A DNA stretch of 64,000 nucleotides from Tetraselmis striata (Eukaryota > Chlorophyta > Chlorodendrophyceae > Chlorodendrales > Chlorodendraceae): positions 140,998 through 204,997 of the forward strand of contig VCJN01001809.1 in the NCBI GenBank assembly GCA_006384855.1. Reading direction: 5' to 3'. Both the position numbers and the translations under genes were made by a program. The notes under the pieces are model-generated. The model worked only from the letters and a program-made list of their open reading frames with translations, was not told where the DNA came from and made no database searches. This document shows, in pieces, positions 56,450-64,000 of the stretch (position 1 is the first letter of the stretch; the number at the start of each line of letters is the position of its first letter).

Positions 56450-57876
56450 GCACGGGCTAGGCAGAAAGAAGTACCCGGCAAGACCTCCCGCAGCTCATGC
56501 GGAGGCATGACCGTCCGCGCGGTGGGGATGGCTACCGTCCACATGCCCGCCGCCGCATCGAGTTGGTTGAACAAGATCCGTTCCCTACATGTGACAAGGA
56601 GAGCGCACACCTCATTTCGAAGCCGAGAGTTGTTGGCATGGTCTAGAAATGCCGTTAGCTCCTTTTGCGAGCCCGACGCAGCCTCTACTTCCCGCGCCAT
56701 CATGCGGGCATATGCGTCGCTGAGGTGACCAGCAGTAGCCGCTTGGAGGCGGCCCCACGCCTCGCGGACCGCCGCACAGAATTAGTTGCCTTACCCACGA
56801 GCATCGTTGAGGAAGTGGTCATACCAGCGGGCGGAAGAAGTTGCGTTGAAGCTGTCTCGGTCAAGTACATACCCAAGCTGTGGGGCAAGGAAACCAGGGG
56901 TGGGGGTGTTGGTGTCGGAGTTCCTAGTGAGGAATCTTGGGAGGATGTCATTCATGCAGCATGTAAAGGCGGCATCACGAACGGTAGCCATGCGGCGGAT
57001 GCCATCGCCTTTTCACCGAGTGGGGAGATGAAGACTACTGCGGGCCCTGGCCACTGCAACCTCGCTCAAGGCAGCCGCCTCTGCTGCCATGGGGTCGGGG
57101 CCGTGCAAAAGCTCCGCCAGGAAAACGGTGACCATCGGATTGGTGTCGGTGTCGTACGTGGAGGGACGAGTAGAGACCCCTAGCACCCGCTCGACCGCCG
57201 CGAGGACGGTGGCATCCACCGCCTCCGCAAAGGCCTCCTCCTCGGACGGGAGGCAGTCGTGGAGCCAATACCTCGCCTTGTGTTGCATGCAATGCTTGAG
57301 AAGGGCCCATGCATTGTGATGCACGGCGTGCTTTTGTCGACGGCTAGGCTTGGCAGATAGGAGCTTGCCCATGCTAGCGTCCACCTCCTCTCGTAGCTTC
57401 TCCGCCTTGTCGCACATGGACGCCTGCACATACTGTGGCGATCCGAGCGGCACGTTGAGGACCGGGATGCCGTGGTGGCCATCCAGCTCGGGTCACTCGA
57501 TGTCGGCCGGAGCCTCACGCCGCGCGGCCTCCATGTATGCGCGGTACGCCTGCATCTTGTCGGAAGGCGTGAAGATCCGGCCGAACATGCTCCGGAGGCC
57601 CACCAAATATCCATCGTCGGCGGTGAAGCGCGCCGCCCCGTCAGTGACCTCCAACGTGCTGTCACACAGCCTGATCTCGGGGTGAATCGCGACGCAGAAG
57701 GAGGTCGTGGCCAACGGTGCGCCCTGTTGCACGCCGTCCTCCGACCGCAGAGGGGCGGACCGATCGTCCACGACCAGATACGAATCCGTGGGGCGGGAGG
57801 CTAGGAGCGCAGGGATGACAAGGCGTAGTGGAGAGCAATCGATGTGGCGTTGGATGATGGTGCGGCGCCACGCCTC
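56420..57876 (-). pseudogene. LINE reverse transcriptase, palm to C-terminal region
   Basis: Directly after the insertion site: EAWRRTIIQRHIDCSPLRLV, RSEDGVQQGAPLATTSFCVA and the catalytic segment AARFTADDGYLVGLRSMFG (ADD). It then continues in the same frame across TGA at 57493-57495 to LDGHHGIPVLNVPLGSPQYV, across TGA near 57013 to RDAAFTCCMNDILPRF, and across two TAA codons (56794-56796, 56785-56787) to AYARMMAREVEAASGSQKEL. The polymerase would prime on cleaved target DNA. Confidence 0.8.
57866..57876. repeat. 11-bp target-site duplication, left copy
   Basis: CGCCACGCCTC, repeated exactly at 61258-61268. The two copies flank the plus-strand retroposon and lie at one point in the RT frame (…EAWR). 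Confidence 0.88.
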
Positions 57877-58229
57877 TCTTCTCACTTTCCAACCGGCCCT
57901 TAACACAGGGCGAGGTACTGCATATGTACTAAATCCGGGCGAGCGGGCGCGGCTACTGGTACTGGTGGCGTGACCCTCCTGTGAAACGGCGGATCGTCCG
58001 ACGACCGGACGACCCACCACCAGGCCAACAGACGACATGCGCCCACAGCGGCGTGAAGATCAGGCCTTCCAGGAGGACACCACAACATGCAGCATGGATA
58101 CAGACAGCCCTGAGAAGCAACAAGACGCCGGGGTCGGCACCTTTCTGGCCGCACTCCGAGGCGGCAGAGTGCAACAGCCAACGATCCGTACGGTCGCAAC
58201 TGCAAAATGTTTCGCAGGCACCTAGCTCC

Positions 58230-60695
58230 CACCAGCAACCCGCCGCCACATACGCGTGTTGCAACGCCCATCCCACCTACTTCTCACCGGCCTCCCCGCC
58301 GGTACGGACGATGCCCCCCATGTGGCCCTACTCTTCGGCGATCTAGTGGCCCAACACCAAGCCATGGACGAGGAGTCGCGCAGCCGGACTGTGACGAACC
58401 TGATCCACACCCTCAGCCCCAAAATCGGCGTTCAAATCCTACCAGCAGACGTCAGGATGGTGATGCGCCGCCCCCCCAGGCCAGCCGCCGCCGACACCGC
58501 TGGACCGATTGGCTTTAGGCTCCCCACCACCACAGGGTCAGTCATCCTGCGACTGGCCCGCAGAGACACAGCCGAGAGCGTTCTACAGACCCAATGGACA
58601 GGAGAAGGCACAACGATCCTCGACCGCCAGGGCCGCCGCTGCTCCACCCGCCTGCTCGGAGCACCACACCTCGACGACATCGAACGCCCGATACACCAAG
58701 TGTGGCTTCGCTCCCCTTCGTTTAGAGGCCTCACGGAGGCCGACATGTGGCTGCGCCTGGCGAAGGCCCTTCTCCCAGCATACGACCAACCCCAGCCATG
58801 CGAAGCGGCGGCAGACCAACCGGCGGCGACACCGGCGGACGTCCTGGCACTCGCCGGAGTGAGAGCGTGGGCCGAGTACGAGGCCGACACAGACGCAGAC
58901 GACGCCGTCATCTGCCCCCGACCCGCACACTACTGTCCCTCCTGGAAGTCCGAGAGATATGGAAAGCCCGCCGCTCGGCAGACTCGGTTCTCCTCGAACT
59001 CCTCGATCCCGAAGCGGCGCGTCTACTACTGATGTGTGCCGCGACGCGGTACTGGCGCTGCCGTTTGTCGACCAGTCGCAGGGCCGAGCAGTGATCCAAG
59101 TCACAGTCGAACACAACGAGGACCGCGAGGACCTGCCCACCGCCCCGCTCCCAAGAGTACTGCCCTCGGCGCTGTCCACACAGTTCTTCCGATGCGTGTT
59201 GACGGCCAAGGCGGTCTGCACCGGCCCCCTGGCCAACTTGGAGCTGCCGACGGTGGAGCAGCTAGCGGAGGCCATCGCAGCCACCATCAGCCAACGCACC
59301 AACACACCCCCATAGCTGCACCACGCACAATGGCTGACAGACACCATGACGGCTGCTGGCGGCGAGATGCGCCGCCACCACACAGAGCCAACACTGCTGC
59401 GCGTGGGGGACGACCACCTATGCGCCATCTCCCTCGGCAAAGAAGACGAGGAGTTCGCGGACACCCTACGCCTGGCAGTGGCCCTCACCTCACATGTCGC
59501 ACTACTGCGGGCGATACGCCTCCGCACCATCGTCATCTACCTCACGGAGTCCGAGTTCGACCCCTCGGAGCTGCTCATCCACCCCTTCAGCCAGACGATC
59601 CGCGAGGCGGGAGAACTGGGTGGCAACACTGGCCGCAACCAGATCCGACGCGTTGCGATAGGCATACGTAAGAACGTCCGGAAGACCGCCCCAGCGTCCC
59701 TCGCCCTACGAGCCACCGGACGCCCAATCTACACCCTCACCCTGCAGCTGACCGCCCACCACCACAACATCATTGGTGGCACCCGAGGCACCGACATGAC
59801 TGAGCAGTGGCGCAAGACATTGTCGACAGCGTGCGGGAAGATCAAGGCCGCGCCAGCTCCGGCACCCGCCGAGAGGCGCCCTGCGGATACATCACCAGCC
59901 CCACCACCGGCAGGCCCAATCGCACTACCTCTTCCAGCGACCCGAGCAGCCTATACCGCACCCCTGGTCCGCGACGCTCCCCCCCAGGGTTCGAGCACGT
60001 CCCACCGAGGCGCGGAGCGGTTGCGGACGCGGTGGCAGCCATCGACCAGTTAGGAGATGCAACGGAGCGAGCCCCCGGAGCAGCCCCCCCCAGCTCCTGC
60101 ACCTACAGCCACAGCCCCAGCGGCAACTGCCATGCCTGGAGCAGAGGCGGACGACGAGGAGGAACTGCAACTCAACCACGTGGAGAACGACAGCGCCATG
60201 GAGGTGGACACCACTCAGGGCGCGGCAGCAGAGACACCAGGTCTGGCAGACATATCCCTCGATTCCCCCCGGCGCTCAACAGTGCACCGCACATTCAGGG
60301 AGGGCACACCCAATGGCAGCACTGAGAGACTAGCAGAACTCCACCACCTTACCACAGCAGCCACAGAGCTGCTTGCACAGTCCTCTCCTGCGAGTCAACC
60401 AACACTAGCCGCCAACCTGGCCAGCCTCGCAGCAGAGACACACCAGCTACGCAACCCACAGCGCCTCTCCATCCAGTTGGAGCGCCACCCCAGCCAATCC
60501 ACCCTAGCCAGCAAGGGCAAGGCAGCCACAACAGCCAAACATAAGAAGAAGCAGCCCAAGGGCCGCAGCCGCTCGGACGGCGCCACCCGCAACCGCAGCA
60601 GGAGCAAGCTGCGCCTCTCTGGCGCCCACGGCTCAGACAGTGAGTGGGAGACGGACGACGAAGCAGCTCACCCGTCCAGCAGCTCACACCAGTAA
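58230..60695 (+). pseudogene. ORF1-like protein of the nested retroposon
   Basis: About 810 residues if lesions are ignored. N-terminal part (ATG at 58256 or slightly upstream): HLLLTGLPAGTDDAPHVALL, PKIGVQILPADVRMVMRRPP and GSVILRLARRDTAESVLQTQ resemble the RRM-type beta-alpha folds of LINE ORF1 RNA-binding proteins. Two shifts (about 58920 and 59035) join this to LLSLLEVREIWKARRSADSV and then DAVLALPFVDQSQGRAVIQV. The rest stays in one frame to 60695, interrupted by TAG at 59313-59315 and 60051-60053. A second RRM-like region may be LRTIVIYLTESEFDPSELL. The C-terminus is Pro/Ala-rich, then acidic, then Lys/Arg-rich (KHKKKQPKGRSRSDG), ending WETDDEAAHPSSSSHQ. Function is inferred from this layout, not from a firm match. 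Confidence 0.65.
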
Positions 60696-61112
60696 GCTGC
60701 TAAGCGAGCCATTGCAGCACCACCCAAGCCAGCTGCCTCAAGAACACCGCCCACCACTAACCCTGTGCCCGGTACAGCTCACACACCAACACACACCCTA
60801 CACACAATGAACACACAATCCGATTCCACAACCGCCACAAACAACACCCCCCCAATTCCATGCTGGAGGGCATCGCAGCCCCCACCAATCATATTAGCCG
60901 GCTCAGCGGTGCATAAACATTGAGCACCACATAGCTATTCCGGTCAGCCCCCTTCCCCCATCATACCTTGGTAGCTGTAGGCGGGACGCTTCGGCTGCCT
61001 AAGCTTGCCTGCTGAGCTCTGGATGAGATAGGCCTGACTTAGGTAGGGATAGCAGGGGGGCGCTGTTGTCTTAGCTACAGCCCACCGGAAGGAGGAGGGG
61101 CTAGGAAATATT

Positions 61113-61257
61113 GGAGGATGGCCGGTAGCTTGAACTGTGATAACACTTCGTGTTCCCCACTGTGGTTAGAGATAGCAGGTCCTGAGAACAACTCAGGCTG
61201 AGCGTGCGGATGCATCAGACTAGACGTTGTAACTAATTTCAATTTCAATTTCAATTT
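61113..61257 (+). repeat. 3' tail of the nested retroposon (reference copy d)
   Basis: ggaggatggccggtagcttg, gttccccactgtggttagag, ctcaggctgagcg, gttgtaactaatttc and then aatttc repeats. Copies a, b and c at 32261, 40785 and 42490 match this segment. Confidence 0.8.
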
Positions 61258-61268
61258 CGCCACGCCTC
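61258..61268. repeat. 11-bp target-site duplication, right copy
   Basis: CGCCACGCCTC, identical to 57866-57876. The first base could belong to the AATTTC tail, so the duplication is 10 or 11 bp. Confidence 0.88.
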
Positions 61269-62045
61269 GTCGTAAGCGTTGCGAAGGTCGGTGTGAACGA
61301 TGACGGCACGTGGGCCAAGCTTCTCGGCGATGAACCGGAAGCCGTGGATGAGCATATAGTCGCCCACGGGAATGCCAACGCCGAGCTGAGATGGAGCAAG
61401 CACTGACAAATATGCCTCCTTCATGTTGTCCACTACTGCCCGCTCCGCCGCTGCGCGCCGCTCCGCCTCTCCGACTGCCACAGGCCGGACATTCGGGGCC
61501 CCGTTTTCGCCTAGCTTCTTGGCAGGTGCCACGAGCCTAGCAGAGGCGAAGAGCCGGTTGAACCACCCGGGCATGCGACCTTGGAGGTACATTGAGGCGA
61601 CCTCTGACATGGCGCGGACCGCCGCAGGCCCCTGACCAAGCAGCGGAGATACTCGTTGCGCATGCGTGAGGGCCCTGGCGCCACATGTTGCTTGGTACGG
61701 CACGTGCATGTCCACCGTTAGGGCGGCCTCGTCGACCACAATGTCATTCGCGGCGTCTGAGATCGGGTGGCTACAGAACGGGTGCTTGTTGCGCGGCTGA
61801 GGGAGGATAGCAGGATCGGATAGGTCGCCCATACCCTTCGAAGATAGTCGGCCCGCCGCTCGGGAGAGCTCTCCGTCCTCCACCAACGCCACAACGGTGT
61901 CCGCGGTGCCCACGAGTAGCGCCGCAAAGAGGTTAGCGTCCGTTCGACGCTGGCGGGCATGTCCGGCGTAGAACGGCTCATTGCGCGCGTCGTCCCATGA
62001 GCGCACGAGTTCGGTCATGCGTGTTGACACCAATGTTGCTGTCAC
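61269..62045 (-). pseudogene. LINE reverse transcriptase, N-terminal part
   Basis: Open frame from the ATG at 62045: MTATLVSTRMTELVRSWDDA, ADTVVALVEDGELSRAAGRL, YLQGRMPGWFNRLFASARLV, KLGENGAPNVRPVAVGEAER and RAVIVHTDLRNAYDEAWR. The D of HTDLRNAYDE is the first RT catalytic Asp. The frame resumes on the far side of the insertion as EAWRRTIIQ. This half has no stops. The ORF start lies inside a duplicated 269-bp sequence, so its first seven codons may be acquired. Confidence 0.85.
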
Positions 62046-62290
62046 TGCTGTACTCCAGACAATGTAGCTAGGGTATGCGTATTAGTACTTTAGCACATAT
62101 CTGAGTGGTACGAGCACCGCGCTACGCACGCGCCGCGGGCACCGCATCGCGCCAGCCATATAGGCGTTCGGCGCTCCGGGCATGCTCACTTCTCTGTAAC
62201 CAGACACTCTCCCGGCTATGGGCTTCCGCCTCTCAACCCCAACGTGCGACATGCACCAGCACGTCGGTTGCGGGGAGGTTGCGCATGACA
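62022..62290 (-). repeat. 269-bp direct repeat, copy 1 (5' region of the LINE)
   Basis: Partner of 62830-63098 with about half a dozen differences. It carries the codons for MTATLVST at its end and so may hold the element's promoter and leader. Confidence 0.85.
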
Positions 62291-62610
62291 GGTTATGGGC
62301 CCTCTACAGCCTATGTCGGACACTAGTGAGAATGGTCTGACGCTAGACCTCGCAGGAAGTCCGTCTGGGCGGGAAGCCCGGACGTAAAACCGAGACCACC
62401 GCAGCCAGAAAGGGGCCTCGACACCGACAGGTTGTTTGCGCACCTACAGCTAAAGCGCACACCCGGACGCTGGCTACCATGACGCCATCGACCGCCATGT
62501 ACGGGCTGCCTCGCCAGCTACCACGACGCCAACGACTGCCGCGTACAGCAGTTCCCGCCCGAAGAGATTCTCGGCTCGGCCGACTGGGAAATTCGGGCAA
62601 CGCTCGTCGA

Positions 62611-62853
62611 CTAGTATGAAGTCGCATGCGAAACTCGGCACACCAGCGCCAAGGAGAAGTTGCCAACCGCGACTTTTATCCGCTCGACAGCCGGCGCCGT
62701 CAGACGCCCTAGAGGACCTGCCCCGATCCACGCCGAGGTCAGGGCATGGCGGGCAGCCTCTAGGCTAGCGACTAGTGCTAGCAGCCGAAACCCCTGCTTG
62801 ACGCATCCCCTTGCGACATTGGGAGGGGATGTTGACACCAGTGTTGCTGTCAC
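62611..62853 (-). CDS. Small ORF sharing the duplicated start region
   Basis: 80 residues: MTATLVSTSPPNVARGCVKQ and onward (GFRLLALVASLEAARHALTS). It begins with the same seven codons as the LINE frame because both starts lie in the 269-bp repeat. No domain recognised. It may be a remnant of the LINE's 5' region rather than a gene. Confidence 0.3.
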   Translation of the reverse strand: MTATLVSTSPPNVARGCVKQGFRLLALVASLEAARHALTSAWIGAGPLGRLTAPAVERIKVAVGNFSLALVCRVSHATSY

Positions 62854-63098
62854 TGCTGTACTCCAGACAATGTAGCTAAGGTATGGCGTATTAGTACTTT
62901 AGCACATATCTGAGTGGTACGAGCACCGCGCTACGCACGCGCCGCGGGCACCGCATCGCGCCAGCCATATAGGCGTTCGGCGCTCCAGGCATGCTCACTT
63001 CTCTGTAACCAGACACTCTCCCGGCTATGGGCTTCCGCCTCCCAACCCGACGTGCGACATGGACCAGCACGTCGGTTGCGGGGAGGTTGCGCATGACA
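62830..63098 (-). repeat. 269-bp direct repeat, copy 2
   Basis: Offset from copy 1 by exactly 808 bases at both ends. It could be part of tandem 5' monomers. Confidence 0.85.
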
Positions 63099-63192
63099 AT
63101 GCGCCTCTCGGCAAAAGCGCGGACTCACTACCAGTATCTCTTAGTACCTCTATACCACCACCACCCAGCGGCCCCGGAGGCGCCCCGGGGCC

Positions 63193-63456
63193 GTGTGTCG
63201 CCAATGCCTCACCCGCCGCCGCCCAGAGGCGTGGTTGCCCTCAACCCCCTCCCACGCGACGTCACCGTTATGCCCGGGCTGTGGCGGGTCGCTTGTATCA
63301 TCCGGCGGGGCGCCGCGCAATGTCTGCGCCTTCCGCCGATGGTGCGGCCAGAACGCGCCGTTGACCCCGGGTCGCCTCCGCCCCCCAATACATCGTCCAG
63401 TTTTTTCGGGCAGCCCCAGGATGAGGCCACAGAAGCTCAAGATCAAGAATTATTAG
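63193..63456 (+). CDS. Short Cys-rich ORF, zinc-ribbon-like
   Basis: 87 residues beginning MCRQCLTRRRPEAW, then SPLCPGCGGSLVSSGGAPRN and VCAFRRWCGQNAPLTP. CPGCGG plus CAFRRWC gives four well-spaced Cys as in a zinc ribbon. It lies between repeat sequences and probably belongs to a mobile element. No start-site evidence; it could be part of a larger spliced or broken gene. Confidence 0.35.
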   Translation: MCRQCLTRRRPEAWLPSTPSHATSPLCPGCGGSLVSSGGAPRNVCAFRRWCGQNAPLTPGRLRPPIHRPVFSGSPRMRPQKLKIKNY

Positions 63457-63681
63457 AAAAATATGTAGTTTACAAATGATTAGTAATTGGTAGTTGGATC
63501 CGTGAGGGACCCAACTGCCAGCAGACCTAGAAACGCAGTGCGTTTGTTAGTAACCTGGGGGCAAGCCGGGGCTGTTCCTCACAACAGCCAGAATTTCAGT
63601 ATCTGTAACCACCAACGTAACAAGTCACCCTGAAACTGCGCCTCGCCTCACGACACGAGCCTGCACCATCTGCCCTCCATC

Positions 63682-64000
63682 ATGGCATCTGGCTCGGCCG
63701 GCCCCGCAGTCGACGAAGGTCACCGGGGGCCGGCACGAGCCGCCACCGAGACACTCGCCGAATTATATGAAGAACATGCGCACGACATGTACGCGACCTT
63801 CACCCCATTGCAATGGGCGAGCTGGCTGCACCACACCGCCGACGTCCACCGCACAGACTGGTTCCACCGGGCCAGCCCCGAGCTTCTCTCGCGGGCACTG
63901 TCCCACCGCGATACTATCGCTCGACTGACGGACGCCGACCGCATTGCGTTGTGTGACTACACGGGGCGCATTCTGCGTCTCCTAGAGGACGACTCGGCCC
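63682..64000 (+). CDS. Unknown protein, N-terminal part, running off the window
   Basis: Open from the ATG at 63682 to the edge (106 codons): MASGSAGPAVDEGHRGPARA, ATETLAELYEEHAHDMYATF, PLQWASWLHHTADVHRTDWF, ELLSRALSHRDTIARLTDAD and RIALCDYTGRILRLLEDDSA. It is an acidic, helical region without a recognised domain. Given its neighbours it may be ORF1 of another LINE; a host gene cannot be excluded. The 200 bases upstream (63480-63680) hold no ORF. Confidence 0.5.
   Translation, partial: MASGSAGPAVDEGHRGPARAATETLAELYEEHAHDMYATFTPLQWASWLHHTADVHRTDWFHRASPELLSRALSHRDTIARLTDADRIALCDYTGRILRLLEDDSA

Larger units (their letters stand above)
57877..61257 (+). mobile_element. ORF1-only LINE-like retroposon nested in the LINE
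   Basis: 3381 bases on the plus strand, opposite to its host element. It ends with a repeated AATTTC tail (61239-61257) and is bounded by an 11-bp target duplication, the marks of target-primed reverse transcription. Its only coding content is one long ORF1-like frame (about 58230-60695); there is no RT or endonuclease. It must therefore use the machinery of another LINE. The tail differs from that of the surrounding LINE (tgtaataaa), so that LINE is probably not the helper. Three 5'-truncated copies of its 3' end occur elsewhere in the window. Confidence 0.85.
55150..62290 (-). mobile_element. LINE with endonuclease-like (PD...ECK) domain, interrupted by another retroposon
   Basis: Read leftwards: a 269-bp 5' repeat (62290-62022), RT N-terminal part (62045-61269), an insertion (61257-57877), RT palm (from 57876), the C-terminal region to about 55500, and a 3' end at about 55150-55200 rich in tgtaataaa units. 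The PD...ECK motif after the RT suggests a restriction-like endonuclease, as in early-branching LINEs; a Utopia- or NeSL-like element is my best guess. Stops in one continuous frame (57493, 57013, 56794, 56785) and a frameshift near 56420 show it is dead. Confidence 0.75.

Noticed and set aside
1-64000. CRISPR arrays, bacterial operons, riboswitches
   Set aside because: None seen; direct repeats here are terminal or tandem repeats without regular spacers, and the gene structure is eukaryotic.

Overview
The window looks like nuclear DNA of a green alga, most likely a core chlorophyte. The evidence is GC-rich exons cut by many short introns with GTGAGC/GTGCGC donors, long poly-C/poly-G tracts, TGTAA-type 3' signals, a plastid-targeted chorismate synthase, and kangaroo/PAT-like tyrosine-recombinase retrotransposons of the kind known from volvocine algae. 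The species cannot be fixed from sequence alone. About one third of the window is host gene sequence; most of the rest is transposon-derived.

Host genes. (1) 1712-7824 (+): a ten-exon gene for a cyclic-nucleotide-dependent protein kinase of 968 residues, with a dual-acylation N-terminus, four cyclic-nucleotide-binding (CNB) domains and an AGC kinase. The third CNB is degenerate and the fourth carries a cAMP-type selectivity residue. (2) 15183-20316 (+): a nine-exon gene for plastid chorismate synthase, 426 residues, apparently intact. (3) 22196-23590 (-): the last two exons of an unrecognised gene encoding a Ser/Pro/Ala-rich protein. (4) 34990-38321 (-): an F-box exon followed by exons for ARM/HEAT-like helices, probably one gene, incompletely resolved. 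The first two models were built by joining exons with matching phases.

Mobile DNA. Two relatives of a DIRS/kangaroo gag gene lie in opposite orientation on either side of the kinase gene (1-1250 minus; about 10095-14330 plus). The plus copy also has a tyrosine recombinase gene, split by a ~1.05-kb repeat whose second copy lies inverted at about 47995-49030. At 43029-47927 (-) is a nearly complete kangaroo-like element with diagnostic split direct repeats (A1 ... B1-A2-B2), gag, RT/RNase H, an NPPW domain and tyrosine recombinase, disabled by several stops and frameshifts. At 27041-32260 (-) is a Ty3/gypsy chromovirus with two ~345-bp LTRs, and at 32488-33063 a TRIM-like miniature with two identical 224-bp terminal repeats. 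At about 55150-62290 (-) is a LINE with an endonuclease-like PD...ECK motif. Its reverse transcriptase gene is interrupted by a second, oppositely oriented retroposon (57877-61257) flanked by an 11-bp target duplication. That insert carries only ORF1-like coding sequence and ends in an (AATTTC)n tail; three further copies of its 3' end are scattered through the window.

The two resolved host genes serve separate jobs: cyclic-nucleotide signalling and the last step of the shikimate pathway. Nothing suggests they are co-regulated. The points most worth following up are the mixed CNB selectivity of the kinase, the ORF1-only retroposon family, and the Dam-like NPP-type domain present in two unrelated retroelement classes.
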